In this document: positions 51,859 through 60,820 of the stretch, piece by piece
Numbering within the stretch: position 1 is the stretch's first letter
How the letters are laid out: each line of letters starts with the position of its first letter
NCBI RefSeq assembly: GCF_037055275.1
Contig: NZ_CP146343.1
Span: 1,026,501-1,090,500, forward strand
Source: Pseudomonas sp. ML2-2023-3
GTDB taxonomy: Bacteria; Pseudomonadota; Gammaproteobacteria; Pseudomonadales; Pseudomonadaceae
Length of the DNA stretch: 64,000 nt
Direction: 5' to 3'
Program-made: the position numbers and the translations under genes
Notes under the pieces: model-generated
What the model was told of the DNA's origin: nothing
Seen by the model: only the letters and a program-made list of their open reading frames with translations
Databases searched by the model: none

Positions 51859-54800
51859 GCCAGACCCATCGCTTGCCTAATGGCGGCCGCGTAGACCGCA
51901 GCAAAGTGCTGACCTTTACCTTCAACGGTCAACAATACAAAGGCTACGAGGGCGACAGCCTGGCCGCAGCGCTGCTGGCCAATGGTGTCGACGTCATTGG
52001 TCGCAGCTTTAAATATTCCCGGCCTCGGGGCATTTATGCCGCCGGTGCCGAAGAGCCCAACGCGGTGCTGCAGATCGGCGCCACCGAAGCGACCCAGATT
52101 CCTAACGTGCGCGCTACGCAGCAGGCGTTGTACCAGGGCCTGGTTGCCACCAGCACCAACGGCTGGCCCAACGTCAACAATGATGTGATGGGGATCCTGG
52201 GCAAGGTTGGCGGCAAGCTGATGCCGCCGGGCTTCTACTACAAAACGTTCATGTACCCGCAATCGTTCTGGATGACGTACGAGAAGTACATCCGCAAGGC
52301 GGCAGGCCTGGGCCGTTCGCCGACCCAGAACGACCCCGACACCTACGACTACATGAACCATCACTGCGACGTACTGATCGTCGGCGCAGGGCCTTCAGGC
52401 CTGGCGGCGGCACTGGCTGCAGCACGCAGCGGCGCGCGGGTGATCGTGGCCGATGAGCAGGAAGAGTTTGGCGGCAGCCTGCTCGACAGCCGCGAAAGCC
52501 TGGACGGCAAACCGGCGATGGAATGGGTTGCTAAAGTCATCGCTGAACTCAAGGCATTGCCGGGCGTGACGCTTTTGCCTCGGGCGACAGTCAACGGCTA
52601 TCACGACCACAACTTCCTGACCATCCACGAGCGCCTCACCGACCATCTGGGTGATCGCGCACCGATTGGCCAGGTTCGTCAGCGCATTCACCGGGTTCGG
52701 GCCAAGCGTGTAGTCCTGGCGACCGGCGCCTGCGAGCGGCCATTGGTGTACGGCAACAACGACGTGCCGGGCAATATGCTGGCGGGCGCAGTGTCGACTT
52801 ACGTGCGCCGTTACGGCGTGGCACCGGGTAAAAAACTGGTGCTCAGTACCAACAATGACCACGCCTACCGCGTTGCTCTGGACTGGATCGATGCAGGCCA
52901 GCAAGTGGTGGCTGTCGCCGATGCGCGCAGCAACCCTCGCGGCGCACTGGTAGAAGCGGCGCGGGCCAAGGGCATCCGTATTCTGACCGCCAGCGCGGTG
53001 ATCGAAACCCGTGGCAGCAAACACGTGACCGGTGCCCGTGTGGCCGCGATTGACCTTAAAACCAACAGTGTCGCCAGCCCCGGCGAATGGCTGGAATGCG
53101 ATCTGGTTGCCACTTCGGGCGGTTACAGCCCGGTGGTGCATCTGGCCTCGCACCTGGGCGGCAAACCCACCTGGCGCGAAGATATTCTGGGTTTCGTACC
53201 CGGCGAAGCACCGCAAAAACGGGTGTGCGTGGGCGGCATCAACGGTGTCTACGGGCTGGGCGACAGCCTGGCCGATGGGTTCGAAGGGGGCGTGCGTGCT
53301 GCCAGCGAGGCCGGCTTCAAAGCGGTAGAGGGCGTGTTGCCCAAAGCCCTGAACCAGCACCAGGAGCCAACACTGGCACTGTTTCACGTGCCCCATGAAA
53401 AGGGCACTGCACGGGCGCCCAAACAATTTGTCGACCTGCAGAACGACGTCACCGCCGCGGCCATCGAACTGGCAACCCGTGAAGGTTTCGAGTCGGTCGA
53501 ACACGTAAAACGCTACACCGCGCTGGGCTTCGGTACCGATCAGGGCAAGCTGGGCAACGTCAACGGGCTGGCCATCGCCGCACGCTCGCTGAATGTAACC
53601 ATCCCGCAGATGGGCACCACCATGTTCCGCCCCAACTACACGCCGGTGACGTTCGGCGCCGTGGCGGGTCGCCATTGCGGGCATATTTTCGAACCGGTGC
53701 GTTACACCGCGCTGCAAGCCTGGCACGTCAAGCAGGGTGCCGAGTTTGAAGATGTGGGCCAATGGAAGCGTCCGTGGTACTTCCCGCGTAATGGCGAAGA
53801 CCTGCACACAGCGGTCAAGCGCGAGTGCCAGGCGGTGCGTGACAGCGTCGGTATTCTCGATGCCTCCACCCTGGGCAAAATCGACATTCAGGGCCCGGAT
53901 GCGCGGGAATTCCTTAACCGCATTTACACCAACGCCTGGACCAAGCTCGATGTGGGCAAGGCTCGCTACGGCCTGATGTGCAAAGAAGACGGCATGGTGT
54001 TCGACGACGGCGTAACGGCCTGTCTGGCCGACAATCACTTTGTCATGACCACCACCACCGGTGGCGCAGCACGGGTACTGCAATGGCTGGAAATCTACCA
54101 GCAGACCGAATGGCCTGAACTGAAGGTGTACTTCACTTCCGTGACCGACCACTACGCGACGCTGACCCTGTCCGGGCCCAACAGCCGCAAGCTGCTGAGC
54201 GAAGTCACGGATATCGATCTGGACCGTGAAGCGTTCCCGTTCATGACCTGGAAAGAAGGGCTGGTAGGCGGTGTTCCGGCGCGGGTGTTCCGCATCTCGT
54301 TTACGGGTGAGCTGTCGTACGAGGTCAATATCCAGGCGGACTACGCGATGGGCGTGCTGGAAAAAATCGTCGAGGCGGGCAAGCAATACAACCTCACCCC
54401 CTATGGCACCGAGACCATGCACGTGCTGCGGGCCGAGAAGGGTTTCATCATTGTCGGCCAGGACACCGACGGGTCCATGACCCCGGACGACTTGAACATG
54501 GGCTGGTGTGTGGGTCGTACCAAGCCGTTCTCGTGGCTCGGCTGGCGTGGCATGAACCGCGAAGACTGCGTGCGTGAACAACGCAAACAGCTGGTGGGCC
54601 TCAAGCCGGTAGATCCGACCAAGTGGCTGCCTGAGGGCGCGCAGCTGGTGTTCGATCCCAAGCAGGCAATCCCGATGACGATGGTGGGTCACGTGACCTC
54701 CAGCTATGCCCACAACTCACTGGGTTATTCGTTTGCAATGGGTGTGGTCAAGGGCGGCTTGAAGCGCATCGGCGAACGTGTGTTTTCGCCCCAGGCCGAC

Positions 54801-54872
54801 GGCAGCGTGATCGAGGCTGAAATCGTTTCTTCGGTGTTCTTCGACCCGAAAGGCGAGCGCCAGAATATTTGA
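51855..54872 (+). CDS. soxA: sarcosine oxidase alpha subunit SoxA
   Basis: The 1005-aa large subunit. An N-terminal ferredoxin-like domain (FTFNGQQYKGYEGDSLAAAL) is followed by a NAD/FAD-type fold (DVLIVGAGPSGLAAALAAAR near residue 172) and a C-terminal GcvT-like domain (FRPNYTPVTFGAVAGRH, SFTGELSYEVNI) that passes the methyl group to tetrahydrofolate. Length is typical. It forms the complex with SoxB, SoxD and SoxG. Confidence 0.96.
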   Translation: MSQTHRLPNGGRVDRSKVLTFTFNGQQYKGYEGDSLAAALLANGVDVIGRSFKYSRPRGIYAAGAEEPNAVLQIGATEATQIPNVRATQQALYQGLVATSTNGWPNVNNDVMGILGKVGGKLMPPGFYYKTFMYPQSFWMTYEKYIRKAAGLGRSPTQNDPDTYDYMNHHCDVLIVGAGPSGLAAALAAARSGARVIVADEQEEFGGSLLDSRESLDGKPAMEWVAKVIAELKALPGVTLLPRATVNGYHDHNFLTIHERLTDHLGDRAPIGQVRQRIHRVRAKRVVLATGACERPLVYGNNDVPGNMLAGAVSTYVRRYGVAPGKKLVLSTNNDHAYRVALDWIDAGQQVVAVADARSNPRGALVEAARAKGIRILTASAVIETRGSKHVTGARVAAIDLKTNSVASPGEWLECDLVATSGGYSPVVHLASHLGGKPTWREDILGFVPGEAPQKRVCVGGINGVYGLGDSLADGFEGGVRAASEAGFKAVEGVLPKALNQHQEPTLALFHVPHEKGTARAPKQFVDLQNDVTAAAIELATREGFESVEHVKRYTALGFGTDQGKLGNVNGLAIAARSLNVTIPQMGTTMFRPNYTPVTFGAVAGRHCGHIFEPVRYTALQAWHVKQGAEFEDVGQWKRPWYFPRNGEDLHTAVKRECQAVRDSVGILDASTLGKIDIQGPDAREFLNRIYTNAWTKLDVGKARYGLMCKEDGMVFDDGVTACLADNHFVMTTTTGGAARVLQWLEIYQQTEWPELKVYFTSVTDHYATLTLSGPNSRKLLSEVTDIDLDREAFPFMTWKEGLVGGVPARVFRISFTGELSYEVNIQADYAMGVLEKIVEAGKQYNLTPYGTETMHVLRAEKGFIIVGQDTDGSMTPDDLNMGWCVGRTKPFSWLGWRGMNREDCVREQRKQLVGLKPVDPTKWLPEGAQLVFDPKQAIPMTMVGHVTSSYAHNSLGYSFAMGVVKGGLKRIGERVFSPQADGSVIEAEIVSSVFFDPKGERQNI

Positions 54873-54880
54873 GTGACACC

Positions 54881-54906
54881 TGTGGCAGCGGGCTTGCCCG
54901 CGATGA
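54881..54906 (+). repeat. single REP unit, family 2
   Basis: TGTGGCAGCGGGCTTGCCCG plus CGATGA, one unit without an inverse partner, between soxA and soxG. Confidence 0.65.
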
Positions 54907-54943
54907 CGGCAGACCAAACTACACAGAATTGAGCGGGTGACCC

Positions 54944-55576
54944 ATGACCACAGCCAACGTATACCAACAGCGCCCGGACTCGGGCGCCAAAGCCGAGTCA
55001 TCGTTACACCAGGCCAATCTCGCGGGCCTGATCGGCAAGGGCCGCAAAAACCCTGGCGTGACCGTGCGCGAGAAAAAACTGCTGGGCCATTTGACCCTTC
55101 GCGGCGACGCCAAAGACCCGGCCTTTGCCGAAGGCGTGCACAAGGCCCTGGGCCTGGAATTGCCGGTGGCCCTGAGCCTGGTGGCCAAAGACGAGACATC
55201 GTTGCAATGGATGGGGCCGGATGAGTGGTTGCTGATCGTACCCGGAGGCCAGGAATTCGCCGTGGAGCAAGCGTTGCGTGCAGCACTGGCCGGGCTGCAT
55301 ATCTCGGTGGTCAACGTCAGCGGCGGGCAACAACTGCTGGAACTGAGCGGGCCAAAGGTGCGCGAAGTGCTGATGAAGTCCACCAGCTATGACGTCCATC
55401 CGGACAACTTCCCGGTGGGCAAGGCGGTGGGCACCGTGTTCGCCAAGTCGCAGCTGGTGATTCGCCACACGGCTGAAGACACATGGGAGCTGCTTATCCG
55501 CCGCAGCTTTTCGGACTACTGGTGGTTATGGTTGCAGGATGCAGCAGCGGAGTACGGGCTGAACGTCGAAGCGTAA
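54944..55576 (+). CDS. soxG: sarcosine oxidase gamma subunit SoxG
   Basis: The 210-aa gamma subunit, a truncated GcvT-like fold (LQWMGPDEWLLIVPGGQE, VVNVSGGQQLLELSGPKVRE). The start at 54944 follows soxA by 71 bp including one REP unit. It completes the soxBDAG set. Its 3' end is closed by a REP pair before purU. Confidence 0.94.
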   Translation: MTTANVYQQRPDSGAKAESSLHQANLAGLIGKGRKNPGVTVREKKLLGHLTLRGDAKDPAFAEGVHKALGLELPVALSLVAKDETSLQWMGPDEWLLIVPGGQEFAVEQALRAALAGLHISVVNVSGGQQLLELSGPKVREVLMKSTSYDVHPDNFPVGKAVGTVFAKSQLVIRHTAEDTWELLIRRSFSDYWWLWLQDAAAEYGLNVEA

Positions 55577-55597
55577 ATATGATCCTGCCTGCGCCTC

Positions 55598-55684
55598 TGT
55601 GGGAGCGGGCTTGCTCGCGATTGCAGCACCACGGTCATCCGGATGTACCGTGTTGTTTGCAGCGCGAGCAAGCCCGCTCCCACA
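55598..55684. repeat. REP pair, family 2
   Basis: The left unit starts at 55598 and the inverse ends at 55684. It lies between soxG and purU. Confidence 0.83.
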
Positions 55685-55723
55685 CAGGTCGTGTGCGTTC
55701 CAATACCCATCAAGGAGCACCCC

Positions 55724-56581
55724 ATGAGCCGCGCGCCCGATACCTGGATTCTCACCGCGGACTGCCCGAGCCTGCTGGGCACGGTGGATGCGGTCACGCG
55801 TTATCTGTTCGAGCACAGTTGCTACGTCACCGAGCACCATTCCTTCGACGATCAGCGCTCGGCGCGATTCTTTATTCGCGTGGAGTTTCGTCAGCCCGAC
55901 AGGTTTGACGAGCACGCCTTTCGCGCAGGCCTGGCCGAGCGTGGCCAGGCGTTCGGCATGACGTTCGAACTGACGCCACCCCATCACCGGCCCAAAGTGC
56001 TGATCATGGTGTCCAAGGCCGATCACTGCCTCAATGACCTGCTCTATCGCCAGCGCATCGGCCAGTTGTCGATGGACGTGGTGGCCGTGGTGTCCAATCA
56101 CCCCGACCTGGAGCCGCTGGCAAGCTGGCACGGCATCCCTTACCACCACTTCGCTCTGGATCCGCTCAACAAACCGGCGCAAGAAGCAAAGGTGTGGCAG
56201 GTGATCGAAGACACTGGCGCCGAACTGGTGATCCTCGCCCGTTACATGCAAGTGCTGTCTCCTGAGCTGTGTCGCAAGCTCGACGGCAAGGCGATCAATA
56301 TTCACCACTCCCTGCTGCCCGGTTTCAAGGGCGCCAAGCCCTACCACCAGGCCTACGAAAAGGGCGTCAAGCTGGTGGGCGCTACGGCGCACTACATCAA
56401 TAACGACCTGGACGAAGGCCCGATCATTGCCCAGGGCGTGGAAGTGGTCGACCACAGCCACTATCCCGAAGACCTGATCGCCAAGGGCCGCGACATCGAG
56501 GCCCAGACGCTGGCTCGCGGTGTGGGCTATCACATAGAGCGGCGCGTTTTCCTAAATGGAGGTCGTACGGTGGTGCTGTAG
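55724..56581 (+). CDS. purU: formyltetrahydrofolate deformylase PurU
   Basis: A 285-aa enzyme hydrolysing 10-formyl-tetrahydrofolate to formate and tetrahydrofolate. Start ATG at 55724 (MSRAPDTWILTADCPSLLG) with AAGGAG upstream. An N-terminal ACT domain (about residues 6-80) and a formyltransferase-like domain with NIHHSLLPGFKGAKPY and GATAHYINNDLDEGPII (catalytic Asn/His/Asp) are visible. It frees tetrahydrofolate loaded by sarcosine oxidation. It sits between sox and fdhA. Confidence 0.94.
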   Translation: MSRAPDTWILTADCPSLLGTVDAVTRYLFEHSCYVTEHHSFDDQRSARFFIRVEFRQPDRFDEHAFRAGLAERGQAFGMTFELTPPHHRPKVLIMVSKADHCLNDLLYRQRIGQLSMDVVAVVSNHPDLEPLASWHGIPYHHFALDPLNKPAQEAKVWQVIEDTGAELVILARYMQVLSPELCRKLDGKAINIHHSLLPGFKGAKPYHQAYEKGVKLVGATAHYINNDLDEGPIIAQGVEVVDHSHYPEDLIAKGRDIEAQTLARGVGYHIERRVFLNGGRTVVL

Positions 56582-56646
56582 GGGCGCGGCACGTTCTAAG
56601 CTGGCTGCAGCAAGTAATCTCTCCAATAACAACAAGGGTGAATACG

Positions 56647-57846
56647 ATGGCTGACAATCGCGGTGTGGTGTACCTGGGCAATGGCCAGGTTGAAGTGCAA
56701 AGCATTCCTTTCCCGAAGATGCAAAACCCTCAAGGCAAGCCCATCCACCACGGCGTGATCCTGCGTGTGGTATCGACCAACATCTGTGGCTCCGATCAGC
56801 ATATGGTGCGTGGCCGTACCACGGCGCAAACCGGGCTGGTGCTGGGCCATGAGATCACTGGCGAGGTGATCGAGGCCGGGCGCGATGTGGAGCATCTGAA
56901 AGTCGGCGACCTGGTATCGGTGCCGTTCAACGTGGCGTGCGGGCGTTGCCGCAGTTGCAAGGAGCAAAACACCGGCGTCTGTCTGACCGTCAACCCGGCC
57001 CGTCCCGGCGGTGCCTATGGGTATGTGGACATGGGCGATTGGGTCGGCGGTCAGGCTGAATATGTATTGGTGCCTTATGCCGATTTCAACCTGCTCAAGC
57101 TGCCTTATCGTGACGCGTCGATGGAAAAGATTCGTGACCTGACGTGCCTCTCCGACATCCTGCCAACCGGCTATCACGGTGCTGTCACCGCAGGTGTTGG
57201 CCCCGGCAGTACGGTCTATATCGCAGGCGCCGGCCCCGTAGGCCTGGCCGCGGCGGCTTCGGCGCGTTTGCTGGGCGCTGCGGTCGTGATCGTGGGTGAC
57301 GTGAATCCGATTCGCCTGGCTCACGCCAAGGCACAGGGGTTTGAAATTGCCGACCTGTCCAAAGACACGCCATTGCACGAACAGATTGCCGAGCTGCTGG
57401 GCGAGCCGGAAGTGGATTGCGCCGTCGATGCCGTGGGCTTTGAAGCCCGGGGTCACGGGCATGACGGGGTGAAACACGAGGCGCCGGCCACGGTGCTCAA
57501 CTCACTGATGGGCGTGGTGCGGGTGGCGGGCAAAATCGGTATTCCGGGGCTGTACGTCACCGAAGATCCGGGTGCCGTCGATGCAGCCGCGAAAATGGGC
57601 AGCCTGAGCATCCGCTTTGGTCTGGGCTGGGCCAAATCCCACAGCTTCCATACCGGGCAGACCCCGGTCATGAAATACAACCGCCAACTGATGCAGGCCA
57701 TCATGTGGGACCGGATCAAGATCGCCGATATCGTGGGCGTTGAGGTGATCAGCCTGGACGAGGCACCACGGGGCTATGGCGAGTTCGATGCCGGTGTGCC
57801 GAAGAAGTTTGTGATCGATCCGCACCGGATGTTCAGCAAGGCTTAA
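56647..57846 (+). CDS. fdhA: glutathione-independent formaldehyde dehydrogenase FdhA
   Basis: A 399-aa zinc- and NAD-dependent enzyme oxidising formaldehyde to formate. Start ATG at 56647 (MADNRGVVYLGNGQVEVQSI). Catalytic zinc residues C47 and H68 (ICGSDQHM, LGHEITGE) and the structural-zinc cluster CGRCRSCKEQNTGVC are seen. The NAD motif is GAGPVGLAAA near residue 185. Length equals P. putida FdhA. It detoxifies the formaldehyde released by Gbc, Dgc and Sox demethylation. Confidence 0.95.
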   Translation: MADNRGVVYLGNGQVEVQSIPFPKMQNPQGKPIHHGVILRVVSTNICGSDQHMVRGRTTAQTGLVLGHEITGEVIEAGRDVEHLKVGDLVSVPFNVACGRCRSCKEQNTGVCLTVNPARPGGAYGYVDMGDWVGGQAEYVLVPYADFNLLKLPYRDASMEKIRDLTCLSDILPTGYHGAVTAGVGPGSTVYIAGAGPVGLAAAASARLLGAAVVIVGDVNPIRLAHAKAQGFEIADLSKDTPLHEQIAELLGEPEVDCAVDAVGFEARGHGHDGVKHEAPATVLNSLMGVVRVAGKIGIPGLYVTEDPGAVDAAAKMGSLSIRFGLGWAKSHSFHTGQTPVMKYNRQLMQAIMWDRIKIADIVGVEVISLDEAPRGYGEFDAGVPKKFVIDPHRMFSKA

Positions 57847-57862
57847 AAGCCACAACTGACTG

Positions 57863-57953
57863 TGTAGTCGCTGCCGCAGGCTGCGATGGATTGCGCAGCG
57901 ATCCTGCCTTGAAGGGCCTGAGGCCCTTATCGCAGCCTGCGGCAGCGACTACA
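57863..57953. repeat. REP-type palindrome pair, family 1
   Basis: The left unit at 57863 (TGCCGCAGGCTGCGA variant) and the inverse unit ending at 57953 lie between the convergent fdhA and anti-sigma genes. Confidence 0.8.
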
Positions 57954-57960
57954 GGTTGGT

Positions 57961-58635
57961 TTACAGTGTCGCCAGCGGCCCCTGATACAACACGGGGCCG
58001 GTTGGCTGCCCGGTTGGTGAGCCGCCCTGCGGCTCAAGACTCACCGCCAGTACCACCGGAACCCTGATCAATTGCTGCTGGCTCTGGCTCAGGGCTATCC
58101 GACCATCGCCATCCGCGGGGATCAGCCCCAGGGACACCGGTTTGCCCTCAACCGGAATCGCCCACAATTCCAGACTGCGTCCTGCCTCAACCGCGCTCAG
58201 CTCAAGCGGTCGAACCTTCAGGTAATCGGCGTGGGCCTCGATCCTCAGGCCGGGCTGAGCGGTGCCGCTGAGCAGAGTTGCTTTGTACTGGACGCTGTCG
58301 TGGTTGTAGAGCAGGCCCACGGTCAAGGCGACCAGCAACGAACAGGCAACCGCACCCAACCGCAGCCAGTTCCAGAACGCACGCTTTGGCGGTACATGGA
58401 GTGTTTGCGGTTCAATGCGCGCCACGATGGCGTGCCACACGTGCTCGGGCACAGGTTGCTCGATCAGGGGCTCGGTCAGTTGGGTGAGGTGGTTCTGCCA
58501 GTGGGCCAGCTCGCTACGCAGGTCGGTATCGTCCAGCAGCAGGTTTTCGAAACGTTTGCGGGCGGTGGGCGGCATCAGGCCGATGGCGTAATCGGCGGCC
58601 AGCGCACGGCGCCGTTCAGGGGTTTGATAGTTCAT
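57961..58635 (-). CDS. anti-sigma factor (RskA-like)
   Basis: A 224-aa single-pass membrane protein. An N-terminal cytosolic part (LAADYAIGLMPPTARKRFEN) of the anti-sigma domain type, one helix near residues 93-109 (GAVACSLLVALTVGLLY), and a periplasmic RskA-type domain (SLELWAIPVEGKPVSLGLIP). It holds the adjacent sigma factor inactive. The start overlaps the sigma stop (ATGA). Confidence 0.87.
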   Translation of the reverse strand: MNYQTPERRRALAADYAIGLMPPTARKRFENLLLDDTDLRSELAHWQNHLTQLTEPLIEQPVPEHVWHAIVARIEPQTLHVPPKRAFWNWLRLGAVACSLLVALTVGLLYNHDSVQYKATLLSGTAQPGLRIEAHADYLKVRPLELSAVEAGRSLELWAIPVEGKPVSLGLIPADGDGRIALSQSQQQLIRVPVVLAVSLEPQGGSPTGQPTGPVLYQGPLATL

Positions 58636-59264
58636 GACTCAAGGCACCTGCGCAGTCGCTCCATGCCCCGGCGGATCCAGGATTTGACCGACCCCAGCGG
58701 TGCATCAAGGGTGTGCGCCAGTTCGCTGGCACTCAGCCCCTGAAAATAGGCGATGGTGATGCTCTGGCGCTGCATGCCTTCCAGTCGTTCAAGGCAATGG
58801 CCAAGGGCGCTGGCCGCCCGGGCGCTGTCCAGTTGCTCATGGGCGCTGGGACTCTCATCGGCCAAGGTGTCTTGCTGCAGGTCACTCAAGGGCAGTTCGC
58901 GATGTTTGCGCAGCTGGTCGATGGCCAGGTTGCGAGTGATGGTGATCATCCAGGTCAGAGGGGCCGACAAGTGAGCTTCATAGCGGGGGGCGTTGTGCCA
59001 GATGCGCACAAAGCTTTCCTGTACCACGTCTTGCGCCAGGTCGCTGCGGCCCATGCAGCGCAGTGCCACGCTGTGCAGGCGCGGTGCCACGGTGCGGTAG
59101 AGGGTTTCGAAGGCGCGGCGATTGCCCAGTGAACATTGGGCCAAGAGCGTTGCAAGGTCATCGGCATCGGTAATTAAAATAGCCACTCTCCCGTCAAACA
59201 CAGTCAGGGCATCAGACCAGTCGTCGGTTGAGGTTAGTTCAGGCTGTGTGGTTGTTCCAATCAT
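58632..59264 (-). CDS. ECF RNA polymerase sigma factor
   Basis: A 210-aa ECF sigma factor. Region 2 shows RCMGRSDLAQDVVQESFVRI and WMITITRNLAIDQLR; region 4 shows ITIAYFQGLSASELAHTLDA followed by SVKSWIRRGMERLR. Start at 59264, although a GTG about 26 codons in could also serve. It is coupled with the RskA-like anti-sigma. The signal and regulon are not inferable; no clear ECF promoter was identified nearby. Confidence 0.9.
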   Translation of the reverse strand: MIGTTTQPELTSTDDWSDALTVFDGRVAILITDADDLATLLAQCSLGNRRAFETLYRTVAPRLHSVALRCMGRSDLAQDVVQESFVRIWHNAPRYEAHLSAPLTWMITITRNLAIDQLRKHRELPLSDLQQDTLADESPSAHEQLDSARAASALGHCLERLEGMQRQSITIAYFQGLSASELAHTLDAPLGSVKSWIRRGMERLRRCLES

Positions 59265-59444
59265 GTGGCACCTCTGTGTCCTGTATACGCAGGCAAGGGC
59301 ACAGCGGATGCAGCGGTTTTCAATTAAGATTGCGGCCCGTTTGATCCGATAGTGGCACCTGGGAACATCTGCTGGGGTTTTGGGTCATAGACATAGTTTT
59401 ACCGCTCTATTGCAGGCGGTTTTTTGGTTCTGGAGGTTGAAGCG

Positions 59445-60002
59445 ATGAATAAGTTGAGCGGCGTGGCACTGGCAACATTGATGACCGTGGCAGCGAGCCC
59501 GGTGTTTGCAGGTTTCAGCCTGAGCGACGTGGCCAACGTGGCGGCGCAAGTGCAGGGTGCCAACGGCAATGGCGCGACCACCGACAAGTCGGCGCAAGCG
59601 GTGCAAATGCTGACCAAAGTCAACGAGCTGGGTGTAAAGCCTGAGCAGGCGGCGGGCGGTATCGGCGCGATGTTGAGCCTGGCGAAAAACCAGCTGACCT
59701 CCAGCGACTATTCCGAACTGACCCAGCAAGTGCCGGGCGTCAACAAACTGGCTGGCGCCGGTGCACTGGGCCAGTTGAGCCAGTTGGGCGGCCTGCTGGG
59801 CAAATCCAGTGGCGTGTCCGAGACCGCGACCAGCGCCGTCAGCAACGTGGCCAACACCGACCAGTTGAACAGTGCATTCACAGCCCTGGGCATGCAGGAC
59901 GGCATGGTTGCCAAGTTTGCCCCGGTATTGCTGGAGTACTTCAAGGGCCAGAACGTCAGCACTTCGCTGCTGAGCAAGCTGGGCAGCGCCTGGGGCGTTT
60001 AA
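59445..60002 (+). CDS. DUF2780 secreted protein
   Basis: A 185-aa protein with a signal peptide (MNKLSGVALATLMTVAASPVFA) and an alanine-, glycine- and glutamine-rich DUF2780-like body (VNELGVKPEQAAGGIGAMLS, VAKFAPVLLEYFKGQNVS). Start ATG at 59445 with GGAGG upstream. Probably periplasmic or envelope associated; function unknown. It is divergent from the sigma operon and followed by the retropepsin-like gene. Confidence 0.8.
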   Translation: MNKLSGVALATLMTVAASPVFAGFSLSDVANVAAQVQGANGNGATTDKSAQAVQMLTKVNELGVKPEQAAGGIGAMLSLAKNQLTSSDYSELTQQVPGVNKLAGAGALGQLSQLGGLLGKSSGVSETATSAVSNVANTDQLNSAFTALGMQDGMVAKFAPVLLEYFKGQNVSTSLLSKLGSAWGV

Positions 60003-60048
60003 GGCTGGCAACTTTCACACCGTATTCTCTTTAAAAGGAAGTGCCCGC

Positions 60049-60549
60049 ATGAGGTCTGTTTTTGTGTTGCTGTCTGTATTGGCGTTGCCGGTGATGGCGG
60101 CCGAGCCGACCCTGTACGGGCGTTACGAATACATCAAGTTGCCGGAAATTGGTGAAACCCTCAAAGCCAAGATGGACACCGGTGCCCTGACGGCGTCGCT
60201 GTCGGCCAAGAACATTCAGACCTTTACCCGTGATGGTGACGAGTGGGTCCGCTTCCAACTGGCGACCGAAGGCGCGAGCAGCAAGGTGTACGAGCATAAA
60301 GTGGCGCGCATCAGCAAAATCAAGAGCCGCGCCGATGAAGATGATGAGAAAGAAGTCCCCGAAAGTGCCAAGCGCCCGGTGGTCGACCTGGAGATGTGCC
60401 TGGGTAACGTCAAGCGCACCGTGGAGGTCAACCTCACCGATCGCAGCAGCTTCAACTATCCGTTGCTGATCGGCGCCAAGGCGCTGCGCGAGTTTGGTGC
60501 CGCGGTGAACCCGGCCCGTCGTTACACGGCAGACAAGCCCGATTGCTGA
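60049..60549 (+). CDS. retropepsin-like (ATP-dependent zinc protease family) protein
   Basis: A 166-aa protein with a signal peptide (MRSVFVLLSVLALPVMAAEP) and the aspartic-protease-like motif MDTGALTAS (D43-T44-G45), followed by the family block NYPLLIGAKALREFGAAVNP. These are annotated as ATP-dependent zinc proteases or RimK-type retropepsin folds, but ATP use is not evident here. AAAAGGAAG precedes the start. Probably periplasmic. Confidence 0.83.
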   Translation: MRSVFVLLSVLALPVMAAEPTLYGRYEYIKLPEIGETLKAKMDTGALTASLSAKNIQTFTRDGDEWVRFQLATEGASSKVYEHKVARISKIKSRADEDDEKEVPESAKRPVVDLEMCLGNVKRTVEVNLTDRSSFNYPLLIGAKALREFGAAVNPARRYTADKPDC

Positions 60550-60552
60550 TTT

Positions 60553-60641
60553 AGGTGGGAGCGGGCTTGCTCGCGATGGTATCGACGCGCTTTAACTGCA
60601 AGACCGAGTCGATTGCATCGCAGGCAAGCCAGCTCCCGCCT
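60553..60641. repeat. diverged REP pair, family 2
   Basis: AGGTGGGAGCGGGCTTGCTC at 60553 and an altered inverse (GCAGGCAAGCCAGCTCCCGC) ending near 60641, between two convergent genes. Confidence 0.75.
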
Positions 60642-60643
60642 GC

Positions 60644-60820
60644 TCAGCGCTTGAGCAAACCGCGCACACTGATCCACACCGGGATCCCCAGCCCGATCCA
60701 GCTCAAGATGTCCCACGCGCCGTCACCCAGTAGCGCGCTGAACAATCCGGTCACGCTCACAAGCCCAATGGCCAGCGGGATGGAAAACACCTTCCAGAAG
60801 TTCGACTGACGCGGCCTCAT
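60644..60820 (-). CDS. 58-aa membrane protein coupled to PepSY gene
   Basis: A 58-aa protein (MRPRQSNFWKVFSIPLAIGL) with two hydrophobic stretches, about residues 12-30 and 33-50, ending in VRGLLKR. The start overlaps the PepSY gene stop (ATGA), so it is translationally coupled. Family not firmly recognised. Likely an inner-membrane helper of the PepSY/siderophore unit. Confidence 0.72.
   Translation of the reverse strand: MRPRQSNFWKVFSIPLAIGLVSVTGLFSALLGDGAWDILSWIGLGIPVWISVRGLLKR

Noticed and set aside
52395..54713. Long open frame antisense to soxA (about 770 codons)
   Set aside because: Antisense shadow of the unmistakable SoxA; no domain and His/Gln-rich composition.
59401..59425. Short stem ACCGC...GCGGT followed by six T's before the DUF2780 gene
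   Set aside because: Only five paired bases and no upstream + strand gene to terminate; too weak to call.
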